Below are positions 7,259 through 14,815 of a stretch of 25,000 nucleotides of DNA, piece by piece. Source of the DNA: Prorocentrum cordatum (taxonomy: Eukaryota > Sar > Dinophyceae > Prorocentrales > Prorocentraceae). The stretch covers positions 1-25,000 of the forward strand of contig CAUYUJ010003906.1 in assembly GCA_963575745.1 (NCBI GenBank), in the 5' to 3' direction. The notes beneath the pieces are model-generated. The model was not told where the DNA came from and ran no database searches. It saw only the letters and a list, made by a program, of their open reading frames with translations. Each line of letters starts with the position of its first letter. Positions within the stretch are counted from its first letter, which is position 1. A program made the position numbers and the translations under genes.

Positions 7259-9165
7259 TGAGGCAGGCTGATGCTGAGGCTGAGGCAGGCTGAGGCTGAG
7301 GCAGGCTGAGGCTGAGGCCGAGGCTGAAGGCAGACTGAGGCTGAGGCTGAAGCAGGCTGAGGCTGAGGCTGAGGCAGGCTGAGGCTGGCTGAGGCATGCT
7401 GATGCTGAGGCAGGCTGAGGCTGAGGCTGAGGCTGATGCAGGCTGAGGCTGAGGCAGGCTGAGGCTGAGGCCGAGGCTGAAGGCAGACTGAGGCTGAGGC
7501 TGAAGCAGGCTGAGGCTGAGGCTGAGGCAGGCTGAGGCTGAGGCTGAGGCTGAGGCTGATGCTGAGGCAGGCTGAGGCTGAGGCTGAGGCTGATGCAGGC
7601 TGAGGCTGAGGCAGGCTGAGGCTGAGGCCGAGGCTGAAGGCAGACTGAGGCGAGGCTGAAGCAGGCTGAGGCTGAGGCTGAGGCAGGCTGAGGCTGAGGC
7701 TGAGGCAGGCTGATGCTGAGGCAGGCTGAGGCTGAGGCTGAGGCTGATGCAGGCTGAGGCTGAGGCAGGCTGAGGCTGAGGCCGAGGCTGAAGGCAGACT
7801 GAGGCTGAGGCTGAAGCAGGCTGAGGCTGAGGCTGAGGCAGGCTGAGGCAGGCTGAGCTGAGCTGAGCTGAGGCTGAGGCAGGCTGATGCTGAGGCAGGC
7901 TGAGGCTGAGGCAGGCTGAGGCTGAGGCTGAGGCAGAGGCTGAGGCTGAGGCTGAGGCAGGCTGATGGCAGGCTGAGGCTGAGGCTGAGGCTGAGGCTGA
8001 GGCTGAGGCTGAGGCTGAGGCTGAAGGCTGAGGCACTGAGGCTGAGGCTGAAGCAGGCTGAGGCTGAGGCTGAGGCTGAGGCTGAGGCAGGCTGATGCTG
8101 AGGCAGGCTGAGGCTGAGGCTGAGGCTGATGCAGGCTGAGGCTGAGGCAGGCTGAGGCTGAGGCCGAGGCTGAAGGCAGACTGAGGCTGAGGCTGAAGCA
8201 GGCTGAGGCTGAGGCTGAGGCTGAGGCTGCTGAGGCTGAGGCTGAGGCAGGCTGATGCTGAGGCAGGCTGAGGCTGAGGCTGAGGCTGATGCAGGCTGAG
8301 GCTGAGGCAGGCTGAGGCTGAGGCCGAGGCTGAAGGCAGACTGAGGCTGAGGCTGAAGCAGGCTGAGGCTGAGGCTGAGGCAGGCTGAGGCTGAGGCTGA
8401 GGCAGGCTGATGCTGAGGCAGGCTGAGGCTGAGGCTGAGGCTGATGCAGGCTGAGGCTGAGGCAGGCTGAGGCTGAGGCCGAGGCTGAAGGCAGACTGAG
8501 GCTGAGGCTGAAGCAGGCTGAGGCTGAGGCTGAGGCAGGCTGAGGCTGAGGCTGAGGCAGGCTGATGCTGAGGCAGGCTGAGGCTGAGGCTGAGGCTGAT
8601 GCAGGCTGAGGCTGAGGCAGGCTGAGGCTGAGGCCGAGGCTGAAGGCAGACTGAGGCTGAGGCTGAAGCAGGCTGAGGCTGAGGCTGAGGCAGGCTGAGG
8701 CTGAGGCTGAGGCAGGCTGATGCTGAGGCAGGCTGAGGCTGAGGCTGAGGCTGATGCAGGCTGAGGCTGAGGCAGGCTGAGGCTGAGGCCGAGGCTGAAG
8801 GCAGACTGAGGCTGAGGCTGAAGCAGGCTGAGGCTGAGGCTGAGGCAGGCTGAGGCTGAGGCTGAGGCAGGCTGATGCTGAGGCAGGCTGAGGCTGAGGC
8901 TGAGGGCTGAGGCAGGCAGGCTGAGGCTGAGGCAGGCGAGGCTGAAGGCAGACTGAGGCTGAGGCTGAAGCAGGCTGAGGCTGAGGCTGAGGCAGGCTGA
9001 GGCTGAGGCTGAGGCAGGCTGATGCTGAGGCAGGCTGAGGCTGAGGCTGAGGCTGAGGCTGAGGCTGAGGCTGAGGCGAGGCTGAAGGCAGGCAGACTGA
9101 GGCTGAGGCTGAAGGCGAGGCTGAGGCTGAGGCAGGCTGAGGCTGAGGCTGAGGCTGAGGCTGTG
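7259..9165. repeat. GGCTGA hexamer satellite with ~155-bp higher-order period
   Basis: About 1.9 kb of GAGGCT hexamers are punctuated by variant blocks. The block GAAGGCAGACTG recurs at 7326, 7479, 7636, 7790, 8172, 8332, 8487, 8642, 8797 and 8944, mostly 153-160 bp apart, with an irregular stretch around 7850-8090. On the minus strand the hexamer has no stops and yields Ser-Ala, Leu-Ser or Gln-Pro dipeptide strings, explaining a 712-codon open frame that I do not accept as a gene. Confidence 0.95.
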
Positions 9166-9560
9166 ACTGCGACTGCTGTTGCCACTGCGACTGTCATCGC
9201 GAATGCGACTACGACTGCGAGAACAACAGAATTCTACAACTGGATTCTCATCTGAATCTTAAGGGGAATGCTTCCAGATATGTTCCTACACATCGCTGTT
9301 AGGTTGCTTTGCCGGGATAATTCTTATATGTATAATACTGGTAAGAGTAATCGTATCAGTAGTACTAATCGTAACAGTAACAGTAATAGCATTCGTATCA
9401 GTAATAGTAACAGTAAGAGTAATAACAATAGCAGGAGTATTGGTACGAGTGATAGTAACAGTAATATTTATTAACATCCAGAATGATAGCAAGAGTCGTA
9501 ATAATCCTAAGAAGCAGAGTAGAGGCAGAAGAAGCGGCAGAAGCAGAACAAGCAGAAGAA
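9166..9560. repeat. Degenerate GCGACT and AGTAAY hexamer tracts, A/T-rich
   Basis: At 9166-9225 the satellite decays into GCGACT-like words. From about 9345 to 9475 AGTAAT, AGTAAC and CGTATCAGTA words recur in an A/T-rich island. Around 9520-9580 there is a purine tract of AGAAG and GCAGAAG. Nothing between 9226 and 9345 is recognisable. Confidence 0.7.
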
Positions 9561-9635
9561 GAAGAAGAAGAAGCAGAAGAGGGAGGACGGGACCGAGCGA
9601 GGAGGGCCCCGGGGCCCGGCAGAGGGGCAGGGCAG

Positions 9636-9724
9636 GAAGCCGGCAGCATCCAGCTGGAGTGGCGCTACCTCTCCGAGCACACCGGCGACGCCCGCTACCA
9701 GGAGGCGGCCGACGGCGCCTTCAG
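9636..9724 (+). CDS. Orphan exon-like fragment of GH47 alpha-1,2-mannosidase
   Basis: GH47 enzymes trim alpha-1,2-mannose from N-glycans in the ER or Golgi. About 29 codons read EAGSIQLEWRYLSEHTGD followed by ARYQEAADGAF. This corresponds to the conserved GH47 block usually seen as (G/S)xLQLEFxxLSxLTGDxK(Y/F)xEA. The stretch is preceded by GGGCAGGGCAG, a plausible 3' splice site, and ends TTCAG followed by GC, a plausible non-canonical GC donor of the kind dinoflagellates use. It is flanked by a purine tract and trinucleotide microsatellites, and no other GH47 block is visible in the window. It may be one exon of a large-intron gene reaching outside the window, or a captured dead fragment. 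Homology is fairly sure; exon limits are inferred. Confidence 0.6.
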
Positions 9725-9807
9725 GCGGCCGGCGTGCCTCTCCGCCGAGCCTGCGCGCTCGGCCGGCCACTGGTCCTCGGCTGCAGCGGAGCTGCATCCT
9801 CAACGCC

Positions 9808-10017
<210 letters not shown>

Positions 10018-10018
10018 T

Positions 10019-10233
10019 GATATCTTCTGCGGCAGCACAGGAAACTAAAACCCTCGAGCCGGACCTGAGAACACCTAGCACCTAGGACCTAGGAGGCTCG
10101 AGGGGTGGAGGAGGCGGCGTCAGACGACGACGATGACGCACGCGCATTTTGGCAGAGGCCGCACTGCCGCGGCGTCCCCCGCGGCGCTCGACGTGAGCGC
10201 CGTGTCTTGTACCACGCTCTGCGGTGTCCTCGC
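10019..10233. repeat. 215-bp direct repeat, copy 1
   Basis: GATATCTTCTGCGGCAGCAC through GCGGTGTCCTCGC recurs 447 bp downstream with essentially one difference (CACAGG versus CACTGG). Inside, CCCTCGAGCC (10051-10060) and GGCTCGAGGG (10095-10104) form a perfect 10-bp inverted repeat around a loop carrying three ACCTAG words. The copy starts exactly where the ATC microsatellite ends. Confidence 0.92.
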
Positions 10234-10465
10234 TGCCGCCGCTGCGCCCTAGCGCGATCGACGGACGGCGAATCCAAATACAGGGGCGGGAGGGGCCCTT
10301 TGGGCCCCCTGGGCGGGCCAGCTTGGCCTTTGAAAAGGCTTGAGAGAGAGCGAGAGAGGGAGAAGGCAAGCACGGAGGCAAGGGCAGGGAGCAAGAGGAA
10401 CGAGAGTGGAAGTCCCGCGCCAGTTCTGGGACCGAAGAGATCCATTAGTTTTGACAAACATCCTA
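10234..10465. other. Unique spacer between the 215-bp repeats, two hairpins
   Basis: The 232-bp spacer contains GGGGCCC-TTT-GGGCCCC (10292-10308) and GCCTTT-GA-AAAGGC (10326-10339), both perfect stems, then a GAGA-rich purine stretch. No protein or RNA family is recognised. Confidence 0.6.
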
Positions 10466-10680
10466 GATATCTTCTGCGGCAGCACTGGAAACTAAAACCC
10501 TCGAGCCGGACCTGAGAACACCTAGCACCTAGGACCTAGGAGGCTCGAGGGGTGGAGGAGGCGGCGTCAGACGACGACGATGACGCACGCGCATTTTGGC
10601 AGAGGCCGCACTGCCGCGGCGTCCCCCGCGGCGCTCGACGTGAGCGCCGTGTCTTGTACCACGCTCTGCGGTGTCCTCGC
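10466..10680. repeat. 215-bp direct repeat, copy 2
   Basis: Second copy of the 10019-10233 element at an offset of 447 bp. The same 10-bp inverted repeat lies at 10498-10507 and 10542-10551. The pair could be a tandem duplication or the ends of a small terminal-repeat element. The copies lack clear TG...CA ends and I see no target-site duplication. Confidence 0.92.
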
Positions 10681-11248
10681 CACCCCCTCCACTTCTCTGA
10701 ATTATCACGATATGTCAGACAGCATGGGCGTACTGCAGCACTGTGCTGCACCGCGCCTCTGGCGGCGCAGGGCGGCCCCGGCCGCCTGATCGCCGCTCCC
10801 GCACACCTGGCCGCTGCACTGCGGTGCCCCGCACCGCACTGCGACGGCGGTGCTGACTCTGCAGCCTGGGTGCCCCGTCGCCCCACGACGAGCGGCCGGG
10901 CTGCGGCTAGGCCTCCACTTCGGGACCGCGGTAGGCACCAGCCTGAAGGTTTGCGGATCGATTGGGGCAAGTACGACCGATGGCGTACGCCGCACCGCCC
11001 TCCCCAGGTTACCGCCCCCCGGGTTTGCGCCAGCGCGCCGGCACCCTGCTGCCCGCAGGCGCCCGCAGAGCCAGCGCCCCAGAAGCATGCAACAAGCGCC
11101 GCTGGCTGCCCCAGCGCCCCAGCTGCCCGCAGGCGCCGCCTCCCCGGCGCCCCAGCTGCTCGCAAGCGCCACCAGCCGCCTGGCATTCAGCCGGCGGCTC
11201 CTCACCCTCCGCGCGCTCGGCCCCTGATGGCCGGCGGCGGTCTCCTCC
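10681..11248. other. GC-rich intergenic or intronic stretch with ~30-bp repeats
   Basis: From about 11036 to 11180, GCCCCAGCTGCCCGCAGGCGCC-like words recur roughly every 30 bp. The rest is open in several frames on both strands, with no protein family I recognise and no frame clearly preferred. Confidence 0.45.
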
Positions 11249-13198
11249 TCACTCTGAGTGGTGCCTGAGCGGCACCCCCATGCGCGTCACCTCCTGGGAC
11301 TCGCCCTCGCCCTCGCCCCCAAGGCTCTCCGCGCTGGTGTCGTTCTTGTCCTCCTCGTCATCCTCCTCGTCGCTGTCCTCATCGCCATCATCCTCCCCGC
11401 CGTCCTCGGTCTCCCCGTCCTGCGTCTCCTGCCCGAGGAGGCCCCCGTGCTTCTTCAGGTTTACGGGGTCAATGGCCGAGACGCCGCTGCATCGCGCCTT
11501 CGGCGCGTCGTCCTCGCAGGCGTCGTGCTGGTCCGCCTCGGCAGAATCCTCTGCTGCGATGCCGGCGTAGTGCGCAATCAGGGTGACGTCCCTGCAGTAA
11601 GCGGCCAGGGGGCTGCTGACGTCAGCGTGGCGGTCGGTGCAGCTGTTGGCGCCGGGGTCGGTGCGAAGGTCGGCAAACCCGTCTGGGAGCCGGTCGGTGG
11701 CATCGTTGGCGCCACTACCGGCGCGGCTGTCGGTGCCATAGTCGGCGCAGTTGTCGGTGCCGCAGTCGGCTCGGCTGTCGGCGCGCCTGCCGGCACCGCA
11801 GTCGGTGTGGCCGTCGAAGAGGCGGTCGGGACCGTCTTTGGGGTGGCAGTGGGTGTGGAGGTCGGTGCGGCAGTCGGCGCAGCGGCGGGTGCAGCGGTCG
11901 GCGTGGTTATCTGTGCCGCCGTCGGCGCCGCTGCAAGCGCTGCCGTCGGTGCTGCTGTCGGCCTGGCCGCCTGTACCGCTGCCCAGGAGGCCGTCAGTGC
12001 CGCTGTTGGCGCGGCTGCACGTGCCGCACTCGGCGCAGCCGTCGCAGAATCTGTTGGCGAGGCTGTTGGTGCCGCAGCCGGCGAGGCTGCCCGTGCTGTC
12101 GACGAGGCGGTCGGTGCTACGGTTGGCGCAGCTGTCGGCGTCGCAGTCGGCGCAGCTGTCGGTGCCGCCGTCGGCGCAGTTGTCAACGCACTCGCCGACG
12201 CTGCTGCCGGAGCCGCGGCCGGCACCGCCGTTGGCGCAGCCCTCGGCTCCGCAGCCGGCGCAGTCGGCGGTGCTGCACTCGGCGCAGCTGTCGGCGCGGC
12301 TGCTGGTACCGCTGTCGATGCTGCTGTCGGTGGCGCCGCTGGCGCAGCTGTCAGCGACGCCGTCGGTGCAATCGTCGGTGCTGCCGTCGGCGCGGCCGAC
12401 AGTGCCGCCGTGAGCGCAGCTGCCAGTGCCGCTGCTGGCGCAGCTGTCGGCGGGAATTTCGGCGCCGCCGTCGGCCCTGCTGCGGGCGCAGCTGTCGGTG
12501 CCGATGTCGGCTTGGCTGTCGGCGCGACTGTCAGCGATGCTGTCTGAGCCGCAATAGGCGCATCTGTCCGCGCACTTGTCGGCGCAACTGTCGGTAACGC
12601 CGTCGGTGCCGCTGTCGGCGCAGCCTTCATTTCCGCGGCCGGCACAGCTATCGGTACCGCAGTCGTCGCAACCGTCGGCGCCGTTGTTGACCAAACTGCA
12701 GGTGCGGTTGTCAGCGCCGCTGCTGGTGCAGCTGTCATCGCTGAAGTCGGCGCGGATGTCGGCGCTGCAGTCGGCGCCGCTGTCGACGCACTTGTCGGCG
12801 CAGCTATCGGTGCCGCTATCGCCGCTGTCGGCGCAACCGTCGGATCCGCGTCTGGCGCCGCTGTCGGTGCCGCTGCTGGTGCCGCAGTTGGCGCCACGGT
12901 CGGCAGAGCTGTCAGGACGGCGGTCGATGCCACGGTCGGAGCAGCTGCCAGCGAGGCTGTCGGTGCCGCAATCGGTGCCGCTGCCGGCGGGCCGGTCAAT
13001 GGCGCCGCTGGCGCCACCGCCGGCGCAGATGTCGGCGATGCGGTCGGCTAGTTCGTGGTAGCCGCAGTCGGCGCCTCTGTCGGCGAGGTTGTCGGTGCCG
13101 CAGTCGGCGCGGCTGTCGGTGACGCCGCCCATGGCCAACCTGGGGGGGTGCTGCCCCCCAGCGTCGCGCGGCGCCTCTTCTCCTCCGACAGCTTCCAA
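11249..13198 (-). CDS. Minus-strand open frame, acidic C-terminal tail fused to 12-bp repeat; unknown
   Basis: A 649-codon open frame. Only its last ~115 codons (about 11600-11252) look like normal protein: LIAHYAGIAAEDSAEADQHD, then SAIDPVNLKKHGGLLGQETQ, then a long Glu/Asp stretch ending in PLRHHSE before the stop at 11249. Upstream of that the frame is Cys-Ala-Asp-Ser/Gly repeat generated by the 12-bp element, and the first ATG is probably not a true start. I read the tail as the terminal exon of a minus-strand gene, with the repeat as intron or low-complexity coding. An acidic tail could be cytosolic or regulatory; function unknown. Confidence 0.35.
   Translation of the reverse strand: MEAVGGEEAPRDAGGQHPPRLAMGGVTDSRADCGTDNLADRGADCGYHELADRIADICAGGGASGAIDRPAGSGTDCGTDSLAGSCSDRGIDRRPDSSADRGANCGTSSGTDSGARRGSDGCADSGDSGTDSCADKCVDSGADCSADIRADFSDDSCTSSGADNRTCSLVNNGADGCDDCGTDSCAGRGNEGCADSGTDGVTDSCADKCADRCAYCGSDSIADSRADSQADIGTDSCARSRADGGAEIPADSCASSGTGSCAHGGTVGRADGSTDDCTDGVADSCASGATDSSIDSGTSSRADSCAECSTADCAGCGAEGCANGGAGRGSGSSVGECVDNCADGGTDSCADCDADSCANRSTDRLVDSTGSLAGCGTNSLANRFCDGCAECGTCSRANSGTDGLLGSGTGGQADSSTDGSACSGADGGTDNHADRCTRRCADCRTDLHTHCHPKDGPDRLFDGHTDCGAGRRADSRADCGTDNCADYGTDSRAGSGANDATDRLPDGFADLRTDPGANSCTDRHADVSSPLAAYCRDVTLIAHYAGIAAEDSAEADQHDACEDDAPKARCSGVSAIDPVNLKKHGGLLGQETQDGETEDGGEDDGDEDSDEEDDEEDKNDTSAESLGGEGEGESQEVTRMGVPLRHHSE
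11625..13125. repeat. 12-bp degenerate repeat array A (GCNGTCGGCGCN)
   Basis: About 1.5 kb of continuous 12-bp units such as GCTGTCGGCGCA and GCCGTCGGTGCC. The unit gives Ala-Val-Gly-Ala on plus, and Cys-Ala-Asp-Ser, Ala-Pro-Thr-Ala or Arg-Arg-Gln-Leu on minus, none with stops. That accounts for the overlapping open frames on both strands. A ~150-bp stretch around 12293-12450 is duplicated at about 14015-14175. Confidence 0.92.
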
Positions 13199-13320
13199 GG
13201 AGCTCCTCTGCCAGATGCCTTGCTGGCCCTCGTCTCCCTGGCGCTTCTACCGGCGAGCCTGGCCTCGATCTCGGATACGCGCTCGCCAGCCGTGTACTGC
13301 TGGTGCTGGCCGCCGGACTC
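13130..13320 (-). other. Non-repetitive island, coiled-coil-like minus-strand peptide
   Basis: Between two blocks of the 12-bp repeat the minus strand reads DWESGGQHQQYTAGERVSEI, then a charged stretch (EARLAG, RSARETRASK, WKLSEEKRRRATL). Its charge pattern is that of a soluble helical protein and unlike the repeat frames on either side. It may be an exon of a minus-strand gene; its boundaries are not defined and the family is unknown. Confidence 0.35.
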
Positions 13321-13750
13321 CCAGTCGGTGTTGGCGTCGCCACGCTGCCCGACGCTGTCCGCGCCGCTGTCGGCGATCTGGTCGGCGCCGCTATCGGCGC
13401 ACCCGTCGGCGCCGCAATCGGCGCGGCTGTCGGCGCCGGAGTTGGCGCAGCAGTCGGTGTAGCTGCCAACGACGCAGTCGGCCCGGATGTCACTGCCGCA
13501 GTCGGCGCAGCCGTCGGCGCTGTTGTCGGTGAGGCTGCTGGCGCCGCAGCCGGCGCGGCTGTTCGGGCCGCAATCGGCGCAGCTGTCGGCGTCGCTGTCG
13601 GCGAGGCCGTCTGGGAGGCTGTCGGCGCCGCGGTCCGCACGGCTGTCGGAGCCGCAGTCAGCGTAGCTACAACCGCAGCTGTCGGCGAGGCTGCCGGTGC
13701 CGGACTCGGCGCGGCTGTCGGTGCCCCAGCCGGCGCAACTGCTGGCAATC
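13320..13750. repeat. 12-bp degenerate repeat array B
   Basis: Same GCNGTCGGCGCN unit as array A, about 430 bp. It ends abruptly at the foldback element that starts near 13758. Confidence 0.88.
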
Positions 13751-13757
13751 AGAGCGT

Positions 13758-13896
13758 GAATTACCTCGCTTTCGCTTCCAGGCAAAACCAAGTCATACCA
13801 CGCGCCTCCTCGTCAAGCGGCCTGACCAGTACAGGCCGTAGTTTGGCATCGCTTGGTATCTCTTGGAAGCGAGGGTGGTCAAAAGCGAGGTAGGTT
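13758..13896. mobile_element. Foldback (MITE-like) element inside the 12-bp array
   Basis: An A/T-richer ~135-bp insert with nested inverted repeats. TACCTCGCTTT (13762-13772) pairs with AAAGCGAGGTA (13882-13892). CGCTTCC (13773-13779) pairs with GGAAGCG (13865-13871). CCAAGTCATACCA (13788-13800) pairs imperfectly with TGGTATCTCTTGG (13854-13866). GGCCTG (13819-13824) pairs with CAGGCC (13832-13837) at the tip. The whole folds into one long interrupted stem. It encodes no transposase. A minus-strand frame across it looks protein-like, but the fold explains the sequence better. No clear target-site duplication is seen. Confidence 0.65.
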
Positions 13897-13911
13897 TGTT
13901 TGCCCCCTAGG

Positions 13912-14815
13912 CAAGGCCGTCGGCGCGGCATTCGGCGCGGGTGTCGGAGCCGCAGTCGACGCACCTGTCGGCGCAGCTGTCGGTGCCTTCGGCGCAGCTG
14001 TCGGTGCCGCCGCCGGCGCAGCTGATGGTACCGCTGTCGATACTGCTGTCGGTGGTGCCGCTGGTGCAGCTGTCCGTGCCGCCGTCGGTGCAACCGTCGG
14101 TGCTGCCGTCGGCGCGGCCGACAGTGCCGCTATGAGCGCAGCTGCCAGTGCCGATGTTAGCGCAGCGGTCGGTGCCGCTGTTGGCGCAGCTGTCTGGACT
14201 GCTGCTGGCGCAGCTAAAAACGCCGCTGCCGACACATATCTGTAAGTGCCGTCTCCGGTGCTGCTGCCAGTGCCGCTGTCGGCGCAGGTGTCCGCGCCGC
14301 TGTCTGCGCGGCTGCTGGAGCCGCCCTCGACTCTGCTGCCTGCGTTGCTGCCAGCCCGGCCGTCAGCGCCGCTGTCGGCGCGGCTGTCGGCGCCCCCCTC
14401 GGGGAAGCTGCCACTGCCGCCCTCGGCGCAACTGTCGGTGCCGCTGTCGGCGTAACTGTCTGTGCCGCTGTCGGCACAGCTGTCAGTGATGCCTTCGGCA
14501 CAGCCTTCGGCGCCGCCGTCGGCCCGGCTGTCCGTACAGCCGCACAGCCGTCGGAGCGGCTGCCAGCGCCGGTATTGGTGCAGCTATCAGCGCCGCTGCC
14601 GACACAGCTGTCAGTGCCGTCGTCGGCCCAGCTGTCGGTGCCGCCGACGGCCCAGCTGTCGGCGCCGCCTTCGGAGCAGCCGTCGGGGCCGTCGTCGGCG
14701 CTGTTGTCGGTGCCGCCTTCGGCGCAGCCGTCGGTGCTGCTGTCGGTGCAGTCCGTGCCGCTGTCGGCGCAGCTGTCGGTGCCACCTTCGGCGCAGCTGT
14801 CCACGTGCCTGACGC
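13912..14815. repeat. 12-bp degenerate repeat array C
   Basis: Same unit as arrays A and B. Around 14015-14175 it repeats the block at 12293-12450 at an offset of 1722 bp, including GGTACCGCTGTCGAT and GCGGCCGACAGTGCCGC. Confidence 0.88.

Noticed and set aside
6031-7293. Three overlapping plus-strand frames of 349-420 codons
   Set aside because: Each is the 101-bp repeat read in a different phase, and the same peptides reappear in all three frames.
7259-9165. Telomeric or subtelomeric telomere repeat
   Set aside because: The GGCTGA hexamer does not match the TTTAGGG-type telomere known in dinoflagellates, and it shows higher-order block structure.
7059-9197. 712-codon minus-strand frame of Ser-Ala, Leu-Ser and Gln-Pro dipeptides
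   Set aside because: It is the translation of the GGCTGA hexamer satellite and drifts between dipeptide types wherever the hexamer phase slips.
10140-10165. Another spliced-leader relict (GCATTTTGGCAGAG), also at about 10587
   Set aside because: Only the 8-nt ATTTTGGC core matches; the CCGTAG and CTCAAG parts are absent.
13761-14093. Minus-strand protein-like peptide over the foldback element
   Set aside because: The nested inverted repeats explain the sequence, and upstream the frame is only Arg/Gln-rich translation of the 12-bp repeat.
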